A DNA stretch of 64,000 nucleotides. It comes from CAWUEZ02 sp963921355. GTDB lineage: Bacteria; Pseudomonadota; Alphaproteobacteria; Thalassobaculales; Thalassobaculaceae. The notes beneath the pieces were generated by a model. It did not search any database and was not told the origin of the DNA. It worked only from the letters and a program-made list of their open reading frames with translations. Where the stretch lies: assembly GCA_963921355.3 (NCBI GenBank), contig OZ001190.1, positions 930,001 to 994,000 of the forward strand, given 5' to 3'. The position numbers and the translations under genes were made by a program. The first letter of the stretch is position 1. Every line of letters starts with the position of its first letter. This document shows positions 19,209-28,259 of the stretch, piece by piece.

Positions 19209-19972
19209 TGCGGTCTCCTTTTCACCCCGTGGCAACCAACCGACGCAAGCGCCTCGGTCGGCGACAGCCACTGAACCGCCGGATGCGCGCCCAGAATCGA
19301 GAACAATCCGTGCCACTCGGCCCAGTCCCGCCCGCCGGTGTCGCGGTGATGGGACAGGATTCCGACCGGTCCGTCCACCCCGACGTGCCTCACAAGCTGG
19401 GCAGCGACGGCCTCGGCCGGCAGGGCCCGGCGTCCACCGCGCCAGTCGATCAGATCGACATGGGTGTCGAGGCGCGGCACGCCGGCCCTCGCCGGGGCCT
19501 TGCCGGCTGCCGCAAAGGCAGACAACGCCGTCATTCCGGTGCGCCCGAGTGCCGCGGCCAGATCGTCACCCAGCCGGTTCCAGGGCGGGACGAAACAGCT
19601 CACCGCGCGCCCGCCGGCCAGCGACTGCAGCCGGGTCCACGCCCGCTCAACCTCCGCCAGGCGATCCACCAAGGGTCGATGGGGTCCGAATTCGCTCTTC
19701 TTCTCGTCCGCCGGAGCATGGTTGGCGTGGCACCAGCCGTGCACGAACAACGCGGCCGAGGTGCCGTCCAGCGCCGCCACGGCGGCCGGTTCGAGACCGT
19801 GCGGGATCGCCGCCAGCGCGGGGCTGATGGCGTGCTCGCCCAAGGCGTCGAGCAGCCGGTCCAGCGCCTCTCCCGGGCGCTGCAGATCATCGTCCCGCCA
19901 CCACAGCCGAAGGCGCTGGTTCCGTGCCGCGCAGGCATCGAGGTCCCGGCGCAGCGCGTCGACCGCGGTCAC
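19205..19972 (-). CDS. Polysaccharide deacetylase-like protein
   Basis: A 255-residue protein. Metal-site features of the NodB/polysaccharide deacetylase fold are visible: WWRDDDLQ (Asp pair, residue ~24), HGWCHANH with two spaced histidines, and CFVPPWNRLGDDL as the catalytic base region. The C-terminal ILSHHRDTG supplies another candidate His. It lacks an export signal, so it is likely cytoplasmic. The start is GTG 19972, which overlaps the upstream glycosyltransferase stop as GTGA. Location among glycosyltransferases suggests trimming of acetyl groups from a glycan precursor; the substrate is inferred only. Confidence 0.75.
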   Translation of the reverse strand: MTAVDALRRDLDACAARNQRLRLWWRDDDLQRPGEALDRLLDALGEHAISPALAAIPHGLEPAAVAALDGTSAALFVHGWCHANHAPADEKKSEFGPHRPLVDRLAEVERAWTRLQSLAGGRAVSCFVPPWNRLGDDLAAALGRTGMTALSAFAAAGKAPARAGVPRLDTHVDLIDWRGGRRALPAEAVAAQLVRHVGVDGPVGILSHHRDTGGRDWAEWHGLFSILGAHPAVQWLSPTEALASVGCHGVKRRPH

Positions 19973-21123
19973 GCCCGCACCTGTTCCGCCACCAGCGACG
20001 CCGTTCGGGCAGCCCCGTCCAGGTCGACCAGCGGACCGGCCACCCGAGGGCGCCGGTGCGCCCGTTCCATGGCCGCCGCGAGGGAGTCGGCGGACAATTC
20101 TGCTTCCGTAACAACCTCGAGCGCGCCGGCCGCCTGAAGAAGGTCGGCGCGCAGGCGCTGTTCGGTCTCCACGCCGCCCTCGTAGGGCACGACCACGGCG
20201 CGGGTGCGCGCCGCCAGCAGTTCCAGCAAGGTGTTGTAGCCGGCCTGCGAGATCGAGAGCGCGCAGCGGGCCATCAGCGCCGGTAGGTTGGGAACGCTGC
20301 GGTCGATCCGCGTACCGGCGGGCACGCACGCCTCGATCGCCTGGACGGCTTCCGGCTTCATGTGGTGTCCGGTGACCAGATGCCAGGGGCGGTCGGTCAT
20401 CGGCAGATCCGGCATCATCCGCGCGACCGCCGGCATGAACCGGTCGCCGACGCCGCCGCCTCCGGTCGAGACCAGGACCGGTCCGGACTCCGAGGGGTCG
20501 TCGGCCGGAACCGCGATGTCGTCGGCGTTCACGACGTACCCGGTGTAGTGAAACTCCACCGTGATCTGGTCGACCATCGGAAAGGTCCGGTCCAGTGTGA
20601 TCAGGTTAGGGTCGGCGTGGATCAGGGCCGCGTCGTAGTAGGCGTTCAGGGTGTCGACGATCTCCTGGTTGCGATCCCGCCGGGGTTTGGTGACCAGGAT
20701 GTCGCGCATCGACGAGAAAACCCGCGGGCGCCAGGGGGCGGCGCGCGCCCGGCCGAGCAGAGGCAGCAGCTCGAAGCGCATCTGCCGGCGCCCGAACGGA
20801 AACAGCTCGGTGATCACGGCGGCGGGCTTCAGCTCCTCGAACAATGCGAGCAGCCGATCCCGGCGCGCATCGCGGAACGCGTCGTCGATTGGTCGGTCCT
20901 CGGCATCGACCAGGACCTTGAAGTCGTCGTCCAGGGTCCGAACCGCCGGCAACTGCACCAGCCGGGCACCGCCCAGCGGCAAGTCCGGCACCGGCATGCC
21001 GCCCGACACGAACGCGACGTCCATGCCGTCGGCGACCAGGGCCCGGGCCACCGCCGCGGCCCGACGCAGGTGGCCGATGCCCAGCAGGTTCTGGACGTAC
21101 AGCATGACGGTGGGGCGGCTCAT
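19969..21123 (-). CDS. Glycosyltransferase, MurG/GT28-like
   Basis: A 384-residue GT-B enzyme. The N-terminal domain starts with VMLYVQNLLGIGHLRRAAAVA, a glycine-rich loop followed by HLRR. The C-terminal nucleotide-sugar domain has LVSTGGGGVGDRF and the GT28-type SQAGYNTLLELLAA. The protein is a distant paralogue of the one encoded at 24084-25331, which has the same GHLRR and GYNT landmarks. No signal or membrane segment is seen. ATG 21123 overlaps the preceding phosphatase stop. Donor and acceptor sugars cannot be told from sequence. Confidence 0.82.
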   Translation of the reverse strand: MSRPTVMLYVQNLLGIGHLRRAAAVARALVADGMDVAFVSGGMPVPDLPLGGARLVQLPAVRTLDDDFKVLVDAEDRPIDDAFRDARRDRLLALFEELKPAAVITELFPFGRRQMRFELLPLLGRARAAPWRPRVFSSMRDILVTKPRRDRNQEIVDTLNAYYDAALIHADPNLITLDRTFPMVDQITVEFHYTGYVVNADDIAVPADDPSESGPVLVSTGGGGVGDRFMPAVARMMPDLPMTDRPWHLVTGHHMKPEAVQAIEACVPAGTRIDRSVPNLPALMARCALSISQAGYNTLLELLAARTRAVVVPYEGGVETEQRLRADLLQAAGALEVVTEAELSADSLAAAMERAHRRPRVAGPLVDLDGAARTASLVAEQVRA

Positions 21124-21707
21124 GTCTGTCCTTTCAGCAGCAGGTTGGCGCGGATCAGACTCACGCCGCCGGAACGGTCGAGTGCGAACAGGTGAAGGGC
21201 CGACCAGTCGAGGCGAACCGGCGGCCGGCCGAGCATGGGCCAGCCGGTCGCCAGCGACAAGATGGCCCGGATGACGCCTTTATGGGTGACGACGCCGGTG
21301 TCAATTCCTTCCGACGCTAGGCGTTTCAGCCATGGCGCCAGGCGTTGCTGCACCATACGGGGGCTCTCACCGCCGGGCGGCTGCAGATCCAATCCGCGGG
21401 CCTCATTGGCGGCGACGCCCGCCGGATCCTCGTCCCGGATCTCAGCCAACCGCCGGCCTTCCCAGGCGCCGAAGTCCATCTCGACTACCACCGGGTCCGG
21501 CTGCGCCGGCAGTCCCAGCAGATTGGCGGTCTGCCGGGCCCGTGCCAGGGGGCTGCAGAACCAGCGCAGGTCGCCAGCCTCGGCCGGCAACGACCAACCC
21601 GCGACCTCGGCTTCCCCGTACGCCGACAACGGGATATCGCTGCGGCCCTGCAGACGCTTCTCGGCATTCCAGTCGGTCGGACCGTGGCGGATCAGGGCGA
21701 GACGCAT
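21120..21707 (-). CDS. Histidine phosphatase family protein
   Basis: A 195-residue phosphoglycerate-mutase-like phosphatase. The catalytic RHG motif is at the extreme N-terminus (LALIRHGPTDWNAEKRLQGRSD), and the second histidine fits TGVVTHKGVIRAIL. A proton donor is expected in EMDFGAWEGRRLAEI. Members dephosphorylate sugar phosphates, nucleotides or cofactor precursors. Its start overlaps the end of a GT4 gene by 16 bases and its stop overlaps the next glycosyltransferase start, so it is an integral part of this operon and may remove phosphate from a sugar intermediate. Confidence 0.87.
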   Translation of the reverse strand: MRLALIRHGPTDWNAEKRLQGRSDIPLSAYGEAEVAGWSLPAEAGDLRWFCSPLARARQTANLLGLPAQPDPVVVEMDFGAWEGRRLAEIRDEDPAGVAANEARGLDLQPPGGESPRMVQQRLAPWLKRLASEGIDTGVVTHKGVIRAILSLATGWPMLGRPPVRLDWSALHLFALDRSGGVSLIRANLLLKGQT

Positions 21708-22831
21708 GCAGGACGCTCCGGCACCAGGTCGGCGAGGGCGGCGCCGAGCCGCGCGGCCGCCGATTCCCGACTGTGGTCGCGCCGGACGACCGAAGCCGCC
21801 AGCCGAGCCATGGCCCGCCGCCGGTCGGAATCCGCCAGCAGGTCCGAGACCGCGCCCGCGAAGGCGGCCGCGTCGCCCTCCGGCGCCAGCAACCCGGTCT
21901 CGCCATGGCGCACGATCGCTGCCACATCGCCCGCGGCTCCGGCCACCACCGGCAGCCCCGACCCCTGGGCCTCGAGCAGCGCCATGCCGAAGGCTTCATT
22001 GATGGCGGGCCAGACCAACAGATCGCTTTCTGCGTAGCACGCGCGCAGGGCGCTCTCGTCCAGCTGACCAGCAAACCTGACCTGATCGCCGAACCGGGCG
22101 AAGGAGGCCGCGATCTCCGGACGGCTGGGACCGTCGCCGACCAGCGTGAGACGCCAGGGCGGCGGCACCGCGGCCATCGCTTGGGCCAGAACAAGAAACG
22201 ATTCTGTCTTGTCGCCGGGCCGCATCATCCCGACGGCCAGAAGTTCGGGACATGTTGTCGGATCGGCTGTCGAACCGGCAGCCGGATTGACCGCCGGGTC
22301 CGGCAGTTCGGCCGTATCCAGAAACGGCGGCAGGTCGAGATACCCGGCCCCGGCCTTCAGTTCCGGCGTCACCAGAACCCGGTCACGCCGGTTGAAGCCG
22401 ATGACCAGATCGGCGCGCGCCAGGGCCGAGAGAACCGCCCGGTGGCCCTGATCCCAAGGCCCGCCGGCCCGCTTGTGGGCGACCGACGCCTCGGCGACGA
22501 CATAGGGAATGGACAGGGCGTCGGCCACCAGCGGCCCGATCGTGTCGGGGGCCTTGTAGTAGAGGTGGTAGGTCATCCAGAGGTCGGGACGCGGTCGGCG
22601 ACCGGCGCGCACCCGGGCGACGAACCGATGGGCCAGCCGCTCACCAAGCTCGGCAAACCGGATCTGGCGGTGCAGATCGCCATCGGCCACGCGGGTGCGC
22701 AAACGGGCCGCGATCTCGACCGGACGACCGCCCAGATTGAGCGCCTGGATCAGAAGGCGGGCGACCCGCCGGTCGCCCGACGGTGTCGGCGCGTCCGGCG
22801 GCTTCAGGGGGGCGTAGAAAGCGACCGTCAC
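21692..22831 (-). CDS. Glycosyltransferase family 4 protein
   Basis: A 379-residue GT-B enzyme with a GT4-type C-terminal domain: LLAVGMMRPGDKTESFLVLAQAM, LTLVGDGPSRPEIAASF, and the nucleotide-sugar binding run LVWPAINEAFGMALLEAQGSG with the EX7E-like pattern. The N-terminal acceptor domain has FYAPLKPPDAPTPSGDRRVA. The start is GTG 22831, overlapping the previous stop as GTGA. It is the third of four glycosyltransferases in the operon. Donor and acceptor are unknown. Confidence 0.87.
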   Translation of the reverse strand: MTVAFYAPLKPPDAPTPSGDRRVARLLIQALNLGGRPVEIAARLRTRVADGDLHRQIRFAELGERLAHRFVARVRAGRRPRPDLWMTYHLYYKAPDTIGPLVADALSIPYVVAEASVAHKRAGGPWDQGHRAVLSALARADLVIGFNRRDRVLVTPELKAGAGYLDLPPFLDTAELPDPAVNPAAGSTADPTTCPELLAVGMMRPGDKTESFLVLAQAMAAVPPPWRLTLVGDGPSRPEIAASFARFGDQVRFAGQLDESALRACYAESDLLVWPAINEAFGMALLEAQGSGLPVVAGAAGDVAAIVRHGETGLLAPEGDAAAFAGAVSDLLADSDRRRAMARLAASVVRRDHSRESAAARLGAALADLVPERPACVSP

Positions 22832-24087
22832 GCCGCGTCGGGGCGGCGGAGCGGGTCCAGCCCGAATCGCCGCGCCAGCCTGTCCAGGCCCGTATCGGCA
22901 TCGAAATGATCCCGCACACGGGCGCAGCCCCGGTGCGCCAGATCGGCCCGACCCTGGGAATCGCGGATCAGCTCGGTGATGGCGCCGGCGAGCGCCGCCG
23001 GGTCGCTCGTTGCCACCAGACGCCCGGTCACCCCGTCCTCCACCAGTTCGGGGATGGCCGAAACCCGGGTCGCCACGACCGGAACCGCCATCGCCTGAGC
23101 TTCCATCAGGACATTGGGCAGGCCGTCCCGGTCACCATCGCCGGCGACCTTGCTGGCCAGAACGAACAGATCCGCATCCTCCAGCAGGGCCAGAACGTCC
23201 GCCCGGGGTCTCGCGCCCAGCCAGGTCACCCGATCGACGATGCCGAGATCGGCGGCCTGGCGCTTCAGCGCCCCGGACAGCGCGCCGCCGCCGACATGCT
23301 GAAACCGCCAGTGGATCGCCTCCGGCAGGCGCGCCAGGGCGTCGAGCAGATCGTCATACCCCTTCTTCTCGACCGCGCGTCCGATCGAGACGATGGTCAC
23401 AGGGTTATCCGGATCGCCGCCGTCGCGCAGCGGACGAGGTGTGGATGGCGGAAACCCGCGGGTGTCCAGCCCGTGGTAGAGCAGCTCGACCCGTGACGGG
23501 TCCGGGGCCAGGGCCGCCAGGTGGTCGGCACCGACGCCGGTGCAGGTCACCGCCCAGGCGGCGTCGGCCAGTTTCTCGCGCTTTTCCCAATCCGGGATCG
23601 TCCAGATGTCCTTGGCGTGGGCCGAGACCGACCAGGGTCGGCCGGTCATGATGGCCGCGTACCGGGCGACCGAGGCCGGCGTGTGCAGAAAATGGACGTA
23701 CAGATGGTCGATCTCGGGCTCGAGTTCGGCGGCCAGCACACAGGCCTGCCCGAACCGCCGCACACGGTTCGGTGTCGGATCGCGGCGCAGGTCGGCCAGC
23801 CAGATCGACCGGGCCCTGGCATATCCGGCAAGCCGTCGTACCCGTCGCCAGCCCCGCCAGACCCGGCCCGGCTCCTGGTAGAGGTACTCCGGCAGGTAGT
23901 CGACCGGTGCGGTGATTTCGTCATGCACCGGGTGGGTTGCGCGATCTGTCGGGTGACGCAGGGAGACGATGCGAAAATCGAGACCCCGGCGCTGCAGACC
24001 GGCAAGCTCCTGGGCGATGAAGGTTTCCGAGAGCCTCGGGTAGCCTTTGACCACGACCGCGACCCGGCGTGGAGTTGGACGCGTCAT
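22828..24087 (-). CDS. Glycosyltransferase family 4 protein (exopolysaccharide type)
   Basis: A 419-residue GT4 enzyme. The N-terminus KGYPRLSETFIAQELAGL is the landmark of exopolysaccharide/colanic-acid-type GT4 enzymes. The C-terminal domain has VSIGRAVEKKGYDDLLDAL, ADLFVLASKVAGDGDRDGLPN and VLMEAQAMAVPVVATRVSAI, including the donor-binding glutamate. ATG 24087 overlaps the previous gene's stop as ATGA; an in-frame upstream start at 24132 would add unconserved residues. It probably transfers a hexose to a lipid- or glycan-linked acceptor at the inner face of the membrane. Confidence 0.88.
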   Translation of the reverse strand: MTRPTPRRVAVVVKGYPRLSETFIAQELAGLQRRGLDFRIVSLRHPTDRATHPVHDEITAPVDYLPEYLYQEPGRVWRGWRRVRRLAGYARARSIWLADLRRDPTPNRVRRFGQACVLAAELEPEIDHLYVHFLHTPASVARYAAIMTGRPWSVSAHAKDIWTIPDWEKREKLADAAWAVTCTGVGADHLAALAPDPSRVELLYHGLDTRGFPPSTPRPLRDGGDPDNPVTIVSIGRAVEKKGYDDLLDALARLPEAIHWRFQHVGGGALSGALKRQAADLGIVDRVTWLGARPRADVLALLEDADLFVLASKVAGDGDRDGLPNVLMEAQAMAVPVVATRVSAIPELVEDGVTGRLVATSDPAALAGAITELIRDSQGRADLAHRGCARVRDHFDADTGLDRLARRFGLDPLRRPDAA

Positions 24088-25331
24088 GCCGTACGTCGCC
24101 GGTCGGTAACGGTCTCGCGCCCGTCGATCCACCGCTGCGTCAGGTTGGCCACCTGCCGCAATCCGTCGAGCAGCGGCAGCGTGCTGGCATTGCTCGGGAT
24201 CTTCTGCCCCGGCAGATGGCGCAGGGCATCGGCCATCCGGCGCGGATCGCGGTCACCATCGTCCACCAGCATGCGGACCATGCCGAGCTCCTCTGCCCGC
24301 CGGGCCCGGATGTACTGTTCAAGCCGCGGCTCGGTGCGGGGCACGATCACGGCCCGTTTGTCGAAGGACAGGATCTCACAGAACGTGTTGTAGCCGCCCA
24401 TCGCGACGATGCCGGCGCAGCGCGCCATCAGCGCCTCGATCCGGCTGTCGAAGGTGATGGCCTCGACGCGGTTGAGCCGCTCGGCACGCTCCATGAACTC
24501 GTGCTGCTGCTTCTGGGGCATAAAGGGGCCCAGCACCAGCAGGGCCGGATAGGGCAGTTCGGGATCGTATTCATAGGCGCGCAGCACCCAGTCCATCACC
24601 GGTTCGCCGTCGCCCCCGCCGCCGGCGGTGACCAGCAGGAAGGGATCGTCGCCGAACGGCAACGCCGAGGTCATCGGCACCGGCAGCGAGACATGGCGGC
24701 GCAGATAGCCGGTGTAGCGAGTCTTCAGGCGGACCTCCGGCGGAATGTCGAGCCCGTCATAGGGATCGCAAACCTCCCTCAGGCCATAGACCCAGACCTC
24801 GTCATAGAGGTCCTGCAGGGCCGGCAGCACCTTCTTGCGCGCCCATTCCTGTTCGAGCAGCTCAGGCTCGTCCATCACGTCGCGCATGTCCAGCACCAGA
24901 GGGGTTCCCCGGGCCTTCAGCATGTCCAGCGTGTCCTTGACCTCGCCACGCAGGCCAAGCGGCTCCTTGTCGACGATTAACACGTCCGGATCGAACACTT
25001 CGGCGGTATGTCGGATGATCGCGCTCCGCAGGACGACGGTTTCCTCGATGTCGAGATGCAGGGACAGCGAGGTGTAGTCACCGTTGCGCAGCTTGATGAC
25101 CCCGGGAATACGGACGAAGTCGACCCGGTTTCGGAAGTCGAAGCTGCCGATGATCGGAGAGCCGGACAGGATCAGCACCGACAGATCGGCGTTCTCCTCA
25201 ACCAGCGCATGGGCGATGGCACGGCACCGGCGAAGATGGCCGAGCCCCATCGTGTCATGGCTGTACATCAGAACGCGGGCGGTTCCGCGCCGCGCCGTCG
25301 ACGCCTCCGTCGGCGCCGTCGATCTGGTCAT
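24084..25331 (-). CDS. Glycosyltransferase, MurG/GT28-like (first gene of glycan operon)
   Basis: A 415-residue GT-B protein starting the minus-strand operon. Its N-terminus VLMYSHDTMGLGHLRRCRAI is a recurrent landmark of an uncharacterised glycosyltransferase group. The C-terminal domain has LVTAGGGGDGEPVMDWVL and AMGGYNTFCEILSFDKRAVI, as in MurG-like donor domains. It resembles the protein at 19969-21123. It diverges from the exporter-like ABC gene over about 195 bases, so the two operons may share regulation. Substrates are unknown. Confidence 0.82.
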   Translation of the reverse strand: MTRSTAPTEASTARRGTARVLMYSHDTMGLGHLRRCRAIAHALVEENADLSVLILSGSPIIGSFDFRNRVDFVRIPGVIKLRNGDYTSLSLHLDIEETVVLRSAIIRHTAEVFDPDVLIVDKEPLGLRGEVKDTLDMLKARGTPLVLDMRDVMDEPELLEQEWARKKVLPALQDLYDEVWVYGLREVCDPYDGLDIPPEVRLKTRYTGYLRRHVSLPVPMTSALPFGDDPFLLVTAGGGGDGEPVMDWVLRAYEYDPELPYPALLVLGPFMPQKQQHEFMERAERLNRVEAITFDSRIEALMARCAGIVAMGGYNTFCEILSFDKRAVIVPRTEPRLEQYIRARRAEELGMVRMLVDDGDRDPRRMADALRHLPGQKIPSNASTLPLLDGLRQVANLTQRWIDGRETVTDRRRTA

Positions 25332-25526
25332 CGCCCTATCGCCGCTTCCGTATGGTCTCCGAACCGGAGCACTCCCGCGCCGGACTATTGCACATCGCCT
25401 GTCGGGGAGAAACGGTAAGCTTTTGATTGGGCGAATGGTTGCGCCAGATCATGCGGTGCAGCAGGATCGCGCCGGACCGCATACGAATACCCCATGCGGC
25501 GGGCAGTGGAGGCGGCGACAATTCCG

Positions 25527-28172
25527 ATGGAACCGACGATCTATCGTTTCATCTTTCGGTATTCCAAGCCGCAGCAGATCGTCCTGCTGAGCCTGACGCT
25601 GATCTCGTTCCCGTTCCTCTATTTCTCCCTCGACCTGCCCAAGCGGATCATCAACGACGCGCTCGGCGCCAAAGGGTCGACCGAGTTTCCGGTTGTCACC
25701 TTCGGGTACGAGTTCACCCAGCTCGAATACCTCTGGACCCTGTCCGGGATGTTCCTGGCGCTGGTCTTCATCAACGGCGGGTTCAAGTACTACATCAACG
25801 TCTACCGCGGCCGGATGGGCGAGCTCATGCTGCGTCGGCTGCGCTATGAGCTCTATTCTCGCATCCTGCGATTCCCGCTGCCGCATTTCCGCCGGGTGAG
25901 CCAGGGCGAGATCATTCCGATCGTGACCGCCGAGGTCGAGCCACTGGGCGGGTTCATCGGAGATTCGATCTCTCTGCCGGCCTTCCAGGGCGGGACGCTG
26001 CTGACAATCCTGGCCTTCATGTTCGTGCAGGACCCGATCCTGGGGCTGGCCGCCATCGCGCTGTCGCCGATCCAGGCCTACATCGTGCCGAAGCTTCAGC
26101 GCCGGGTGAACAATCTCGGCAAGCAGCGGGTCCGGGCCGTGCGCGTGCTGTCCGACCGGATCGGTGAAAGCATCTCGGGGGTACAGGAAGTCCACGCGAA
26201 CAACATCGCCCGGCTGATGCTGGCGCGGTTCACCGATCAGCTCGGTCGCATTTATGACATCCGGTTCGAGATCTATCGCCGCAAGTTCGTCATCAAGTTC
26301 ATCAACAACTTCATCGCCCAGCTGACCCCGTTCTTCTTCTATTCGATTGGCGGTTATCTGGTGATCACCGGCAGCCTCACCCTGGGCGCGCTGGTCGCGG
26401 TGCTGGCCGCCTACAAAGACATTTCCGCACCCTGGAAAGAGCTGCTGACCTACTACCAGCGCAAGGAAGACGCCCGTATCAAGTACGAGCAGGTGATCGA
26501 CCAGTTCGACCTGCCGGACATCATGGACGAGGAGATGCAGCTCGCCGAGCCGGAGGTCATTCCGGCGCTCGAGGATGAGCTGCGCACCAGCAATCTCGGC
26601 CTGCTGGACGATGATGGAGAGTCCCTGTTCGAGTCGGTGAACCTCACCGTCCCCGGCGGCACCCACCTGGCGCTCACCGGCGACGGTGGCGGCGGGCAGG
26701 AATCGGTGGCGACCGTGCTGGCGCGTCTGCTGCCGCCGTCCAGTGGCGGCATCTTGATCGGCGAGCTTGATCTGCTGACCCTTCCCGAAGCCGTGACCGG
26801 CCGGCGCATAGGTTATGTCGGCCCGAGTACCTATGTATTTAGTTCGACAATTCGCGAGAACCTGCTGATGGGGGCGATGCATCGGCCCCTCGGCGGCGAG
26901 CGGAGCGATTCGGAGGTACGCGAAGCCTTGGACAACGCCGGCAAGGCGGGGAACTCCCAGGATGATCCCGGCCGCGACTGGGTCGACACCGACACGATTG
27001 GGGTCGACTGTCCGGCGGCGGTTGTCGGCCGCCTGATCGAGGTTCTGGACATCGTCGGCCTGTGCGACGACTGCTACACGCTCGGCCTACGCGGCACAAT
27101 CGACCCCGAGGAACGGCCCGACATCGCCGAGCGGATCCTGTCGGCGCGGCGCGCGTTTGCGGCTAAGCTGGCGGAAGATCCCAAACTGGCAGATCTGGTC
27201 GAGCCATTCGCCGCCGACCACTACAACACCAATGCGACGCTGGCCGAGAACCTGCTGTTCGGCACACCAGTCGGTCCGGATTTCGCCGCCGAAGCGATCG
27301 CGTTCCATCCCTACGTACAGGCGACGCTGGACGGGGTCGGGCTGACCGACGATCTCATCAAGATCGGCCGGGACGTGGCGGCGACCATGGTCGAGCTGTT
27401 CGCGGATCTGCCTTCCGACCACGAGTTCTTCGCGCAATTCAGCTTCATCTCGCCGGACGACCTGCCGGAGTTTCAGACCCTGCTGACCCGGGTCGAACGG
27501 ATGGGACTGGACGGCCTGGCCGAGGCCGACCGCAATCGCCTGCTGACCGTGCCCTTCCGCCTGATCCCCGCGCGCCACCGCCTCGGCATGATCGACGACG
27601 ATCTGCAGCGCCGGGTCCTGGAGGCGCGGACCGCGTTTGCCGACAACCTGCTCGAGGATCTGCGGGGTTCGGTGGCGTTCTTCTCGAACGATGCCTACAA
27701 CGCCGCCGCTTCCCTGCAGGACAACATCGTTTTCGGCAAGGTCGCCTATGGCCAGGCCGACAGCACCGCACGGGTGGGCGCCGTCATCGCCGACGTGCTG
27801 ATGGCGCTCGACCTGCGCAACACCGTGATCGAGGCCGGTCTGGACTTCGAGGTCGGGATCGCCGGCGCCCGGTTGTCGGCGATTCAGCGGCAGAAGATCG
27901 GGATCGCCCGATCCCTGCTGCGCCGCCCCGACATCCTGGTCCTGAACGAAGCCGCCGCGGCGTTCGATGCGCCGTCCCAACGGCGCCTGGTCGAGCAGCT
28001 TCTGGAGGCGATGACCGGACGCACTGTGATCTGGACCACCCGTCAACCCGACATCGCCCGGATGTTCGACCGGATCGCCCTGATGCGGGGCGGGCGGCTT
28101 GCCGAAACCGGGTCGGTTGCAGATCTGGACCAGGAGGGGACAGCGTTCCGCGCGTTCGCCGCCAATGGCTAA
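25527..28172 (+). CDS. Exporter-like ABC protein with degenerate ATPase and large internal insertion
   Basis: An 881-residue protein. Residues 1-~320 are a type I ABC exporter membrane domain (IYRFIFRYSKPQQIVLLSLT; YLVITGSLTLGALVAVLAAY). The nucleotide-binding domain is present but changed: Walker A reads GDGGGGQES (~385), so the catalytic Lys is Gln; the signature reads LSAIQRQK (~782); Walker B reads ILVLNEAAAAFD (~802), Asp to Asn. About 300 extra residues lie between Q-loop and signature. Within these the Q-loop-following text recurs: STIRENLLMG, ATLAENLLFG and ASLQDNIVFG. ATG 25527 is chosen by similarity of the following text to exporter N-termini; ATG 25494 is possible. Transport or structural role unknown. 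Confidence 0.85.
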   Translation: MEPTIYRFIFRYSKPQQIVLLSLTLISFPFLYFSLDLPKRIINDALGAKGSTEFPVVTFGYEFTQLEYLWTLSGMFLALVFINGGFKYYINVYRGRMGELMLRRLRYELYSRILRFPLPHFRRVSQGEIIPIVTAEVEPLGGFIGDSISLPAFQGGTLLTILAFMFVQDPILGLAAIALSPIQAYIVPKLQRRVNNLGKQRVRAVRVLSDRIGESISGVQEVHANNIARLMLARFTDQLGRIYDIRFEIYRRKFVIKFINNFIAQLTPFFFYSIGGYLVITGSLTLGALVAVLAAYKDISAPWKELLTYYQRKEDARIKYEQVIDQFDLPDIMDEEMQLAEPEVIPALEDELRTSNLGLLDDDGESLFESVNLTVPGGTHLALTGDGGGGQESVATVLARLLPPSSGGILIGELDLLTLPEAVTGRRIGYVGPSTYVFSSTIRENLLMGAMHRPLGGERSDSEVREALDNAGKAGNSQDDPGRDWVDTDTIGVDCPAAVVGRLIEVLDIVGLCDDCYTLGLRGTIDPEERPDIAERILSARRAFAAKLAEDPKLADLVEPFAADHYNTNATLAENLLFGTPVGPDFAAEAIAFHPYVQATLDGVGLTDDLIKIGRDVAATMVELFADLPSDHEFFAQFSFISPDDLPEFQTLLTRVERMGLDGLAEADRNRLLTVPFRLIPARHRLGMIDDDLQRRVLEARTAFADNLLEDLRGSVAFFSNDAYNAAASLQDNIVFGKVAYGQADSTARVGAVIADVLMALDLRNTVIEAGLDFEVGIAGARLSAIQRQKIGIARSLLRRPDILVLNEAAAAFDAPSQRRLVEQLLEAMTGRTVIWTTRQPDIARMFDRIALMRGGRLAETGSVADLDQEGTAFRAFAANG

Positions 28173-28259
28173 AGGCGGGGCTGCCGCTCGCGGTGCCCGG
28201 CCGTGCATTGACCGGGGAGCCGGCCGCCGGGGCCGGAGCCTCAGCACAGGAGGAAACAG

